The translations under genes were made by a program, and so were the position numbers. Below, piece by piece: positions 16,276 to 24,446 of a DNA stretch of 28,877 bases (the stretch's first letter is position 1; every line of letters starts with the position of its first letter). The DNA lies in contig JBBDWJ010000167.1 in the NCBI GenBank assembly GCA_040902925.1, positions 1 through 28,877 of the forward strand, given 5' to 3'. The stretch is from JBBDWJ01 sp040902925 (GTDB lineage Bacteria > Acidobacteriota > Terriglobia > Bryobacterales > UBA6623). Under the pieces are notes generated by a model. It did no database searches. It was not told the DNA's origin and saw nothing but the letters and a program-made list of their open reading frames with translations.

Positions 16276-17927
16276 GGGGAATCGTCCTAGCGTGGATTGC
16301 GGTGTGCTGCTGCGGAGCGGCTCTGGCACAGACCAATCCGCTCGACCCGGCGGGCTCGGCCGCGAAGGAAGCGACGGGACAGATCGAGGGCATCGTCGTT
16401 TCCGCCAAGACCGGCGAGCCGCTTAAGAGCGTGCGCGTGATGTATCAGGGAAACAGCCGCAGAGGGTTTCGCGGCGGCGCGGGCGAGGGTCGGGTCACGC
16501 TCACCGGGATGGACGGCCGCTTCGCCTTCGCGGGCCTTCCCGCGGGCGAATACTCGTTTTATTGCGCGAAGACCGGCTACGGGATGCGGGCCACGTTCGA
16601 CATCGAACAGCGTGTTCAGATCGGCGACGGCGAGACGCGCGACGACGTGGTGATTCGGTTGCAGCCTTCCGCCGTTGTCAGCGGCCGCGTGTTAGACGCC
16701 CACGGGGAGCCGCTGCCGGGCGCGGCGGTGTCGGTGATGGCCCGCAGCTACCCGGTGGGCGAAGCCCGCTGGAGAACGATGCAGTCCGACAGGGCCGATG
16801 ACTTGGGAACGTATCGGCTGCACGGTTTGGGCCCCGGCCGTTATGTGATCGCGGCGGGCTCACCTCCAGGGCTCAGCCCGCGCGGCGTTTCCTATCGCGA
16901 GTTCGCCGCCGCGTACTATCCCGGCGGCGATTCGCCGGAACAGGCCACTCCCGTCAAGCTAGCGTGGGGCGACGAGCTGACCGGGATCGATTTCCGCTTG
17001 GCGCCCGCACCCGAGACCACCGTTCGCGGCGTAGTCATCGACGGCGCAACGGGCGAGCCGTGCGAGGAATGCTCCCTGTTTGTGCAAACGGAGTCGGGCC
17101 AGCAAGGCTTTGGCGTTGCTCCGACGCGGGAGGGTGTTTTTCTGATGCGAGGCCTGCCGCCGGGGCAATCCTGGGTCGTGGCGCGGCAGCGGGGTCCCGG
17201 CGCGGGTCAGGCGGCGGAACAGGTGATGGTTCCCGCGTCCGGTGCGATGGAAGTCGAGCTGGTGGTGAGCCAGGGCCAGACCCTGACGGCGGAAGTCGTG
17301 CTGGAGGATCCGCCGGAACCGGACCAGAACCAGCAGGCCGCGCAGCAACCACGCCGGCGGCCGCGCATCCAGGTCGATTTACAGGGCCGCGGCCCCGCCA
17401 TGTGGGGACGTTCGCCGCGCGCCGACGCGCCGGCGGAGGGAGGGCCGGTCGAGTTTCGCGCCCTCACGCCCGGCGAGTATCGCGTGCGGCTGCGCGCGCC
17501 CGATGGCGGATATTTGCGCGCCATCTCGATCGACGGGCGCCCTCTCGACCAGCCGGAAATAACGATGGCCCCGGGGGCTCCCTTGTCGGGACTCAAGTTT
17601 CACGTCGCTTATGACGGCGCGACAGTGGAAGGAGCCGTGAAGTATCCTGCCGAAGGTGAGCCGGATCGTGTGTGGATTCTGCTGCTACCCGAACCGGGAT
17701 CGAGCACCTACGCGGAGCGAGAACTGATTGCCGCCAGAGAGGGCAGTTTTCGCGTTAGCGGCATCTTCCCAGGGCGTTACTCGCTCTACGCGCTGCCTCG
17801 GCAGGATGCGTATGACATGGATGACGCCGCGGTCCTCCGCACGCTGGAGCGTTTCGCCAGGAAAGTCACGCTTGCGGCCGGTGAAACGGTTAGCGTGGAA
17901 CTGCCCTATATTCCCGAGCCGCTGTGA
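16272..17927 (+). CDS. Exported protein with carboxypeptidase-regulatory-like repeats (second of two)
   Basis: The 551-residue protein starts with a Sec signal peptide (MRGIVLAWIAVCCCGAALAQ), probably cleaved after residue 19. Beta-sandwich modules follow: GQIEGIVVSAKTGEPL with DGRFAFAGLPAGEYSFY; AVVSGRVLDAHGEPLPGA with LGTYRLHGLGPGRYVI; TTVRGVVIDGATGEPCEE with EGVFLMRGLPPGQSW; and later LTPGEYRVRL and IFPGRYSLYAL. The middle is rich in Pro, Gln and Arg (about 340-370). It is a paralogue of the upstream gene and overlaps it by four bases. The pair probably forms a secreted or surface complex; no enzyme motif was seen. Confidence 0.8.
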   Translation: MRGIVLAWIAVCCCGAALAQTNPLDPAGSAAKEATGQIEGIVVSAKTGEPLKSVRVMYQGNSRRGFRGGAGEGRVTLTGMDGRFAFAGLPAGEYSFYCAKTGYGMRATFDIEQRVQIGDGETRDDVVIRLQPSAVVSGRVLDAHGEPLPGAAVSVMARSYPVGEARWRTMQSDRADDLGTYRLHGLGPGRYVIAAGSPPGLSPRGVSYREFAAAYYPGGDSPEQATPVKLAWGDELTGIDFRLAPAPETTVRGVVIDGATGEPCEECSLFVQTESGQQGFGVAPTREGVFLMRGLPPGQSWVVARQRGPGAGQAAEQVMVPASGAMEVELVVSQGQTLTAEVVLEDPPEPDQNQQAAQQPRRRPRIQVDLQGRGPAMWGRSPRADAPAEGGPVEFRALTPGEYRVRLRAPDGGYLRAISIDGRPLDQPEITMAPGAPLSGLKFHVAYDGATVEGAVKYPAEGEPDRVWILLLPEPGSSTYAERELIAAREGSFRVSGIFPGRYSLYALPRQDAYDMDDAAVLRTLERFARKVTLAAGETVSVELPYIPEPL

Positions 17928-17967
17928 TCTTCCCGAACGGCTCGGAACGTGCTCGCATCACAAACGA

Positions 17968-19479
17968 TCAGCCGCGCACCGATAGGGAGTCCACCGTCTG
18001 GCCGGCGGCGTCCACTGCGCGCACGCGGTACCACACACCGCCTGAGTGGCCGCCCGGGGCATCCTTATCCACTACTCGGAATGGCTGCTCACTGATTTGC
18101 GGTTCGAACGGCATCGCGGCGATACGCTCGTGCCGCCGGTACACCTCGTAGCGCACGATCGGCTCGCCCGCGGCGTAAGCGGTGTGCCACGAGATCTCGT
18201 TCCCGTTTTTCTCACCCAGTCCCTTGACGACAACGTCTTGCGGCGGTTGAAAGCCGCTCGAGGGCCGCTGGAAAAAGTTGGTTTGCGTGCCGTGCAGCGC
18301 CGCGACCTGCTCCTCGATGTCGCGCTTACGCTGCGCAGATAGCGGCTCGGCTGTCTGGCAGGCGGCCAGGTTGGCGACGATCTGGTCTCTTTCGGGATCG
18401 TCGTTGCTGTCGATCAAACCGATGCCGGTGATCAGTGTGCTCATGCCCTTGGGCGACAGGGTGTAGTGCAGGAAGTCCTGGAAAGCGACTTTGCCTTTCT
18501 GGCCGACGCTTAAAACGCTCTGCCCCGGGCGGCTGGCGTAGCGCGGCTCGAGCCCGTACATGGCGCCGTCGGCGAAAACCTTCATGCCGATCAAGCCCAT
18601 GTTTTTTGCGGCGGCGACGGGAATCGAGTTCGTCTGATGACAGAAATAGCGCACGTCGTTGGGGTTCACCACGACGAGCAGCGTGTCGAGAATGTTTTTA
18701 GTGTCGCGGCGCATGGCGTACATGTGCACGGCCGGGTTCTCGTGGCCGGTGATGCCGATGTGGCGAATCCATTTCTTGTGCTCGGGGTTCAAGCCGGTCA
18801 GATTCGTGCCATCGCGGAAGTCGAGCAGGCCCGCGAGCGCGCCGACGCGCGGCAGCGACTTGTCGCCGGGATTGTTGAGGCCCTCGTACACGGCATCGAC
18901 GTGCTCGTCGTGCGTCAGCGAGTGCACTTGCATCAGGTCAAGGTACGCCCCTTCGGGAATGTGCCCTTTGCCGTCGCCGAAGAACTGCGTTAGGGAGCGC
19001 TTGAGGTCGTCAATGCAAGTTGTTCCGCCGCCCTGGGAATTGCCGAGTGGCTTGGCGCCGTCGCGGATGATCGACTGCCGCAGTCCGCTTTTTGTGGCGA
19101 GGAACAACCGCGCGCGCAGATTGCTGTCGTAGCCGGGCTCGCCCGGAATCAGGTTAAGAACCCGGAAAGCCTTGCCATAGTTCGCCTGACTGAGCTGATA
19201 GTTGTTGGCCGTTTCGAGGTAAGTCATGCCGGCGCGAACGGCCTTGACGACGATCTTGACGGCTTCGTCTTCGGACGATTCCCACATCACCTTGTTGCCG
19301 CCGGCGAGCCCAAAGGTGGTCACCTCGCGGCCTGTTCGACCGAGCACGCGCGTCTGCAGCTTGTTGGCGGCGGGGTGGGACCAAACCCGATAGCGGCCCC
19401 CCATCGGCAGGAACGTAGCGGCCATGGCGGCGCCGCCGGCCCAGCGCATGGCATCGCGGCGAGTGAATGTTTTTGGCAT
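17968..19479 (-). CDS. Tat-exported aldo/keto reductase with C-terminal fibronectin-like domain
   Basis: A GGAGG site lies six bases before the ATG at 19479. The 503-residue protein begins with a Tat signal (TRRDAMRWAGGAAMA, 6-20). The aldo/keto reductase barrel runs to about 395: GRTGREVTTFGLAGG, GMTYLETANNY (84-94), FLATKSG (126-132) and DLMQVHSL (181-188). The catalytic set is Y94, K130 and H186, but the usual aspartate is glutamate (E89). From about 410, WHTAYAAGEPIVRYEVYR to VWYRVRAVDAAG reads as a fibronectin type III domain, unusual for this family. It may act on sugars or aromatic compounds in the periplasm with a bound cofactor; the substrate is unknown. A second Tat enzyme lies upstream on the same strand. 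Confidence 0.8.
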   Translation of the reverse strand: MPKTFTRRDAMRWAGGAAMAATFLPMGGRYRVWSHPAANKLQTRVLGRTGREVTTFGLAGGNKVMWESSEDEAVKIVVKAVRAGMTYLETANNYQLSQANYGKAFRVLNLIPGEPGYDSNLRARLFLATKSGLRQSIIRDGAKPLGNSQGGGTTCIDDLKRSLTQFFGDGKGHIPEGAYLDLMQVHSLTHDEHVDAVYEGLNNPGDKSLPRVGALAGLLDFRDGTNLTGLNPEHKKWIRHIGITGHENPAVHMYAMRRDTKNILDTLLVVVNPNDVRYFCHQTNSIPVAAAKNMGLIGMKVFADGAMYGLEPRYASRPGQSVLSVGQKGKVAFQDFLHYTLSPKGMSTLITGIGLIDSNDDPERDQIVANLAACQTAEPLSAQRKRDIEEQVAALHGTQTNFFQRPSSGFQPPQDVVVKGLGEKNGNEISWHTAYAAGEPIVRYEVYRRHERIAAMPFEPQISEQPFRVVDKDAPGGHSGGVWYRVRAVDAAGQTVDSLSVRG

Positions 19480-19672
19480 AACGGACCTCCTGGGCTACGG
19501 GGCGATGTGGGTTCTGTTCACCTATGAACAAAAACCCGTCGATTCTAGCCGCTATTGTACTGCAGCACCAGGGCGTGATCATCAGACCCACGGCGCGCAG
19601 AAGCGCCAGCGCCCTCGTTATGGATTACCGCCACTTGGCGACCGCGCAGTTCGGGGAATCACAATCAATCCC

Positions 19673-20737
19673 CTATATCCCCAGCGTGTCCGCGGCGTAG
19701 TCAATGCACTTGCGGACATTCTCGTCTTCAACGCGCAGTTGTTCTTCAGGGGGCAACTGGCTGATGCGAGGCAGCGGCTTGCCGTTCTTGCGGCTCTTCA
19801 CGACGTTCAGCATCATCGCCAGATCGCGCCCCGGCAGCGCATCGAAAGTTGGCCAGTATCGCTCGGTGAATACGGGAATCTCGAGCGGATCGCGGGTGAT
19901 CATCTCGAGCGTAAACCGGGTGTTGGGCTGCGAGCGCCGCACGGTCTGGACGATCTTTCGCAAATCGAGAAAGCCTTCGCCCAGCGGGACCTCCGACAGC
20001 AGAAATCCGTCTTCATAGGGCTCGACGCCCATGTCTTTGATGTGGACCGAGTAAGCATACGGAGCGAGCGCCTCGACGGTTGTCATCGGGTCGTTAAGAA
20101 GCGCGACGTTGTTGCCGGTGTCGAGGGTAACGCCGACCGATTCGCTGCTGATTTTCTTCAGCATGGCGAGCAGCTCTTCGACGCGCCAATCCTTGTGATT
20201 CTCGATGGCGAGCTTCATGCGCTGTTTGCGAACGACCGGCTCGGCAAGGGTGAGAGACTTCCACGACTGCTGCGCGAACTGCCCGAAGGCGTCGGCCGAG
20301 TCGAAGGTTTCGTAGCGCCGCCCGCTGAGCATCACAGCGCGCAACGCCAATGCGCCCGCGTCCTTGGCTGCCTGCACCGCCCGCTTGAAGTCATCGAGGT
20401 CTGTCTGCTCGCGCGGCAAACGCACGGTCGCCTCGACGTACATGCTGTACTTCTCAGCGGTGCGGCGAACCTGGTTGACGTAGCCGCGCTCGGTCGAGCG
20501 CAGGCTGGCCTGAATTCCCCCAGCGCCGATTTGATGGCAGTACTCGAGAAAGCTCAGCGGCTCGGTCAGAGGCTCCTTCGACCCCGAGCTGCGATCCACT
20601 GAAGCCCGTTGCGTGTAGGAGGAGTTGCCTATCCCCATGCCGGTTTTGCGCTGCTGGGCCTGAGCCCGTGGAGCGGCAGCCGACGCCAACGCCGCGGCAG
20701 CACTGCTCATCCGCAGTATCTGTCTGCGAGTCATCAT
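19673..20737 (-). CDS. Tat-exported sugar phosphate isomerase/epimerase-like TIM barrel protein
   Basis: The start chosen is the ATG at 20737, followed by another ATG at 20734; GGGAGG lies about ten bases upstream. The 354-residue protein has a Tat signal (TRRQILRMSSAAAALASAAAP, 3-23). The barrel carries a metal-binding set typical of the xylose isomerase-like family: E179 (LAIENH), D206 (TLDTGNN), H232 (VHIKD) and E278 (FTLEMI). Family members isomerise or epimerise sugars and inositol derivatives, and many exported members are uncharacterised. A long in-frame extension upstream (to 20917) has no signal character and is probably non-coding. It lies 193 bases upstream of the Tat aldo/keto reductase. 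Confidence 0.8.
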   Translation of the reverse strand: MMTRRQILRMSSAAAALASAAAPRAQAQQRKTGMGIGNSSYTQRASVDRSSGSKEPLTEPLSFLEYCHQIGAGGIQASLRSTERGYVNQVRRTAEKYSMYVEATVRLPREQTDLDDFKRAVQAAKDAGALALRAVMLSGRRYETFDSADAFGQFAQQSWKSLTLAEPVVRKQRMKLAIENHKDWRVEELLAMLKKISSESVGVTLDTGNNVALLNDPMTTVEALAPYAYSVHIKDMGVEPYEDGFLLSEVPLGEGFLDLRKIVQTVRRSQPNTRFTLEMITRDPLEIPVFTERYWPTFDALPGRDLAMMLNVVKSRKNGKPLPRISQLPPEEQLRVEDENVRKCIDYAADTLGI

Positions 20738-21005
20738 TTTTCGATCGCCTCCCGGAAGCTGTGTCGCGCCGCTGGCCGCGACGCGTGGCCGCCAATCAAC
20801 CGCTCCGGCGGAAACCCGTATGCGTTGAACTCGCGGCGTGCCGCTAATGCCCGTAAACCTGGGTTCGCCTGCTTGAAGGGTATCAATTTGCGCCCCACGT
20901 GCGGGAGCTAAGGGCAAGCACGACGGCCACGCACCGTAGCGCGAAGCCCGGCAAAAAGATTAGAACGCCTAAAGGGTGGACGTTATGCCGCGGAGGTTGT
21001 CAGAA
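20738..21005. other. Intergenic stretch upstream of the Tat TIM-barrel gene
   Basis: This stretch lies between the Tat TIM-barrel gene start and the terminator of the PilZ gene. Open frames here are extensions or shadows without family features. I see no clear sigma70 promoter, repeat or RNA gene beyond the Shine-Dalgarno sequence next to the start. Confidence 0.5.
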
Positions 21006-21045
21006 GGAAAAGCTGCTGAAGCAGGCCAAAACCCGCTCCAGCAGC
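21006..21045 (-). terminator. Intrinsic terminator of the PilZ gene
   Basis: Read on the minus strand, GCTGCTGGAGCGGG and its partner form a 14-pair stem with two G-T pairs and a TTTTGG loop. The stem occupies 21012-21045 and is followed at once by TTTTCCTT (21011 leftward). It starts only seven bases after the PilZ stop. This is the strongest intrinsic terminator I found in the window. Confidence 0.85.
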
Positions 21046-21051
21046 CGAGGA

Positions 21052-21498
21052 TCACAGATATGGATTCACCGAAAAGTCGTCTTCGTGCTCGCAGTCCAGT
21101 TCCCAGCAGTTGAGGTTTTCGAAGTTCAGCCCAATGCGGAAGACGCCATCTTCGCGCGCCAGACAGTGAACGACCCATGCTGTGCCACGGAACTCGATAC
21201 ACGACTTCTGACTGTGTAGTTCGCCCTGCACGTTGACCAGCGTTGCTAAAGGAAGAGGAGTAAAGCTCTCGACCCCAAGCCCTCCCTTGCTGACATCGAC
21301 GAGTTGCGTGTCGATAGCCTCAAGACGCCCGGGGCGGCCTCCGCCCGAGTCAGGAGCCCGATAAATCGAGGCATGAGAGTATTGGGGTTCGATGCGCACG
21401 CCGACGGTTTGATAGTCGCTCGCGCGCTCATAGCGCCGGCTGTTGGATTTCTTGCCGGCGTTGGCCTGCGTCTTTAATCGGTTGGGAGACGTTGCCAT
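21052..21498 (-). CDS. PilZ domain protein (probable c-di-GMP binding)
   Basis: The 148-residue protein has a basic N-terminus and the two PilZ signatures: RxxxR at 21-25 (RRYER) and DxSxxG at 68-73 (DVSKGG). Later strands show FRGTAWVVHC and FRIGLNF. PilZ domains bind cyclic di-GMP and couple it to motility, polysaccharide or other outputs. The spacing between the two motifs (about 43 residues) is longer than usual, suggesting an inserted loop (47-60, Gly/Pro/Arg-rich). The gene is probably monocistronic: it has its own terminator, and it sits 212 bases downstream of cstA on the same strand. No Shine-Dalgarno signal is clear. Confidence 0.75.
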   Translation of the reverse strand: MATSPNRLKTQANAGKKSNSRRYERASDYQTVGVRIEPQYSHASIYRAPDSGGGRPGRLEAIDTQLVDVSKGGLGVESFTPLPLATLVNVQGELHSQKSCIEFRGTAWVVHCLAREDGVFRIGLNFENLNCWELDCEHEDDFSVNPYL

Positions 21499-21605
21499 TG
21501 GCCCTATTCTCAGCCAGCGGCGGCCTTATTGCCAATGGAGCGTTGGTACCGTTTTTATCCAAACTGGAGTACCGCGAGGAATAAGTCCGAATCTTTAGGC
21601 AACAA

Positions 21606-21637
21606 GTCATACATCTTTTGATCAGATGTCGTATGAC
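21606..21637. repeat. Imperfect inverted repeat between cstA and the PilZ gene
   Basis: GTCATAC (21606-21612) and GTATGAC (21631-21637) are perfect inverted arms, extended inward by ATCT and AGAT apart from a three-base bulge (GTC). It lies about 108 bases upstream of the PilZ start and 74 bases beyond the cstA stop, with no T-run on the minus strand. It could be an operator for the PilZ gene or an RNA stem at the end of the cstA message. Confidence 0.4.
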
Positions 21638-21710
21638 CTGCCGATTCGCCGCGTCTTTGCGGCATCCATGGAACGCAAAACCTAGTTGCGGTGAATCGCG
21701 ATCTGTTCCG

Positions 21711-23393
21711 CTAGTCTCCCTCGGCGGCTTCCGGGACAGCAGCTCGCGCTAAAGAGTCGGTGCGGAAGCGGACCACAGCCTCGATGACGAGCCAGATGCT
21801 GAGCAGGAAGATGGAAGCAGCGACCAGCGTGAGCAGCAGATTACCCTGGCTCCAGTATCTTTGAAGATCGATCACCATCGCGATCATGGTAACGACCATC
21901 ATGAACACCATCGGCACGAAGGTGTACCAATAATTCCGGCCCGTCTGGCGCAGATAGACAGTCACCGCCAGCAGCGTGAGTCCGCCGAGCACCTGATTGG
22001 TGCTGCCAAACAAGCTCCACAGAGCGAGACCCGCCGGCTGGCCGTTGACCTCGTAGAAGGCGAAGAATCCGATCAGCCCAACCGCGATGATCGATGCGAT
22101 ATAGCGGTTGCCCACGTAAGGGAGGCGGAAAGAATCCGCGATTTCTTCAATGTTATAGCGCAGCAGGCGCGTTCCGGAGTCGAGCGAAGTTAGCGCGAAC
22201 GAAACGGCGACAAGCGCGACAAAAGCCTGGCCGACCTCCATGGGTACGCCGAGGCTCGAAATGAACAAAGCCGAGCCGTCGATGAAGGCGCGCATTTTTT
22301 CCGAGAGCGTGTCGGCCGCGGTCCAGCTCGAGTAGTGTTGCGCCCAGGATTCGACGGAGCGGAAACCCGCGGTACAGGCCAGGACGGCCAGCAACCCGAG
22401 AACCGATTCGCCGACCATACCGCCGTAGCCGATCGGCACGGCGTCAGTTTCCTTGTCGATCTGCTTCGCTGTCGTGCCGGAAGAGACCAGCCCGTGAAAG
22501 CCCGAGACGGCGCCGCAGGCGATAACGATAAATACGAATGGAAAGATCGGCGGCGCGCCGGCGGGATGAAGCGATACGGCCGGCGCCGCAAAGTCGGGGC
22601 TCAATACAAAAAAGCCGAGATAGCATACCCCCAGGCCGAGATAGAGCAGCAGCGAATTCAAATAGTCGCGCGGCTGCAACAGCGCCCACACCGGCAGCAC
22701 CGACGCAAGAAAGGCGTAAAACAGCAGGATGAATACCCACTCGTTCATGCCGACATCGGGTTTGCGAATCACCAACCCGACCCAGACCGAGGCCAGCATC
22801 AGCACGAAACCGACTACCGTGGTGCGCGAGATGTCGGCCGAGCGCTTGTAGACCAGCCAGCCGATCACCATGGCGACAGCCATGAGGAAGAAAGTGGGGA
22901 AGACCGCTTCGGGATAGTATTGCAGCGTGAACAGGCCGGCCACCGTGCGCACGAACACGCCCATCACCAGACAAATCAGGAAAAAGATGATGCACAGGAA
23001 GATGATTTTGGCGCGCGGCCCGATGAGATCTTCGGCGACCTTGCCGATGCTCAGCCCGCGATGGCGCATCGACACCACCAGCGCGCTGAAATCATGGACG
23101 GCGCCGATGAACAACGTGCCGAATACAACCCAAAGCATGCCGGGGAGCCAACCCCAAATGACGGCTATAGCTGGCCCGAGCATGGGGGCCAGGCCGGCGA
23201 TCGAGGCGTAATGATGCCCAAACAAAACCCCCTTGCGGCAGGGCACGTAGTCGACGCCGTCGGTCATCGTGTGCGCCGGAGTCGGCCGATTGGCGTCCAG
23301 TTGGAAAATGCGCGCGCCTAAAAAACGCGCATAGAAGCGGTAGACAACGACATAAAGAACCAGACACGCGACCGTGGCCAGGACGGGTTGCAT
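21711..23393 (-). CDS. cstA: Carbon starvation protein CstA-type transporter
   Basis: The 560-residue membrane protein matches the CstA family, which in E. coli takes up peptides and pyruvate, notably on carbon starvation. It has many hydrophobic helices from residue 5 on. Family blocks: DGVDYVPCRKGVLFGHHYASIAG early, PMLGPAIAVIWGWLPGMLWV, FGTLFIGAVHDFSALV, MRHRGLSIG, a FHGLVSSGTTAKQI block in the middle, and SLFGSTNQVLGGLTL late. A strong GGGGAGGAG site precedes the ATG. A tRNA gene is divergent upstream. No CstA-linked two-component genes are nearby. Confidence 0.92.
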   Translation of the reverse strand: MQPVLATVACLVLYVVVYRFYARFLGARIFQLDANRPTPAHTMTDGVDYVPCRKGVLFGHHYASIAGLAPMLGPAIAVIWGWLPGMLWVVFGTLFIGAVHDFSALVVSMRHRGLSIGKVAEDLIGPRAKIIFLCIIFFLICLVMGVFVRTVAGLFTLQYYPEAVFPTFFLMAVAMVIGWLVYKRSADISRTTVVGFVLMLASVWVGLVIRKPDVGMNEWVFILLFYAFLASVLPVWALLQPRDYLNSLLLYLGLGVCYLGFFVLSPDFAAPAVSLHPAGAPPIFPFVFIVIACGAVSGFHGLVSSGTTAKQIDKETDAVPIGYGGMVGESVLGLLAVLACTAGFRSVESWAQHYSSWTAADTLSEKMRAFIDGSALFISSLGVPMEVGQAFVALVAVSFALTSLDSGTRLLRYNIEEIADSFRLPYVGNRYIASIIAVGLIGFFAFYEVNGQPAGLALWSLFGSTNQVLGGLTLLAVTVYLRQTGRNYWYTFVPMVFMMVVTMIAMVIDLQRYWSQGNLLLTLVAASIFLLSIWLVIEAVVRFRTDSLARAAVPEAAEGD

Positions 23394-23606
23394 GAACTAC
23401 TCCTCCCCCGAACCTCGCGGATCGAGAACAAGCCAACAAAAACCACGGGACTGACCCGTTTTCCGGCAACCCCATATGATAGACGAATTGCGCGCGAGCG
23501 GCCGGTATCGGAGATGACCGAGGAGTATACGCCCCCGCCTCGCCGCAACGACGCGCCCGCGGCTACAGTGCGGGAACTGTGCGTGCTATTCTGGAAATGA
23601 CGACGT

Positions 23607-23680
23607 TGGCCGGTCGTCCAATGGCAGGACACGGGCCTTTGGAGCCTGTAATGGAGGTTCGAATCCTCCCCGGCCAGCCA
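23607..23680 (+). tRNA. tRNA-Gln (anticodon TTG)
   Basis: The cloverleaf is complete. The acceptor arms TGGCCGG and CCGGCCA pair over seven bases; the D-stem GTCC pairs with GGAC; the anticodon stem CGGGC pairs with GCCTG (one G-T pair) around loop CTTTGGA, giving anticodon TTG; the T-arm is GGAGG TTCGAAT CCTCC. A discriminator G and an encoded CCA end the gene at 23680. The anticodon reads CAA and, by wobble, CAG. Confidence 0.95.
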
Positions 23681-23686
23681 TCTATC

Positions 23687-23717
23687 CCACAGCGCGCGAC
23701 TCCCGCGAAGACTGTGG
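23687..23717 (+). other. Hairpin just after tRNA-Gln
   Basis: CCACAG (23687-23692) and CTGTGG (23712-23717) pair around an inner CGCG/CGCG stem. It begins six bases after the tRNA's CCA. No T-run follows. It may help end or process the tRNA transcript. Confidence 0.35.
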
Positions 23718-23919
23718 CCCGCGCATCATGCAGGCGGTAGCCTGAATCCTCTCACCATCGACGGCAGGCGGCGGCTCAACAGAGGCTTCAACGGCACTCG
23801 TATCCGCCGGCCAGCGGCGAACCGGGATGCCAGCGCGGATTGGCCTTGGCGGGTAACACCGCAGGTTTATAAAATAAAACGGCTGGGGACTGATCTTCCG
23901 GCGGTCTCAGCGGATTGCC

Positions 23920-24423
23920 ATGGCCACCCAAAGTGTTTCGATCAACTCGCGGATCATACCGGGCCTATTAGTCGCCGCGGCGGGCGTGCTTCTCACGCTC
24001 CACAATCTGGACGTCATCCGCATTCAGGGGGTCTGGCGGTTCTGGCCGGTGCTGCTCATCGCATTCGGCCTTAGCCAAATGCTGCACCCCAACCGCAAAA
24101 ATCTCGGCATAGGCGTGGCGTTCGTTGTGATCGGCACATTTTTTCAGCTCGCCAACCTGCGGCTGATCGATTTACGTATCGACGATCTGTGGCGCTTTTG
24201 GCCCCTGTTGTTGATTGTTTTCGGCGCCGGCCACCTCATGTCACGACAACGGCCGCGCAACATTACAGCCGGCGTGTTTCTGTTGAGCCTGGGAGTTTAT
24301 TTTCAGCTCTCGATGCTCGATTTGATTCATGTGAGCCTGTGGAAGCTGTGGCCGGTGATGTTGATCGCGATCGGAATCGGCATGGTCGAACGGGCCTATT
24401 CCGCACGGCACGCCGCCCGCTGA
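23920..24423 (+). CDS. Small membrane protein with three LiaI/LiaF-type transmembrane modules
   Basis: The 167-residue protein has three copies of a module of about 50 residues: a helix with a central Gly, a short polar loop, then WP-LLI and another Gly-containing helix. The WP pairs are at 42-43 (RFWPVLLIAFG), 94-95 (RFWPLLLIVFG) and 144-145 (KLWPVMLIAIG). This matches the LiaI-LiaF-like transmembrane region (DUF5668 type) known from cell-envelope stress modules. No soluble LiaF C-terminal domain is present, and no LiaRS-like regulator lies next to it. It is convergent with the shikimate dehydrogenase-like gene 23 bases away. Confidence 0.75.
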   Translation: MATQSVSINSRIIPGLLVAAAGVLLTLHNLDVIRIQGVWRFWPVLLIAFGLSQMLHPNRKNLGIGVAFVVIGTFFQLANLRLIDLRIDDLWRFWPLLLIVFGAGHLMSRQRPRNITAGVFLLSLGVYFQLSMLDLIHVSLWKLWPVMLIAIGIGMVERAYSARHAAR

Positions 24424-24446
24424 TTTCCCGCTCCCCCGGGCTCGCT

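Noticed and set aside
20738..20917. N-terminal extension of the Tat TIM-barrel protein
   Set aside because: It would bury the Tat signal 60 residues inside the protein; the ATG at 20737 with an upstream GGGAGG is much better.
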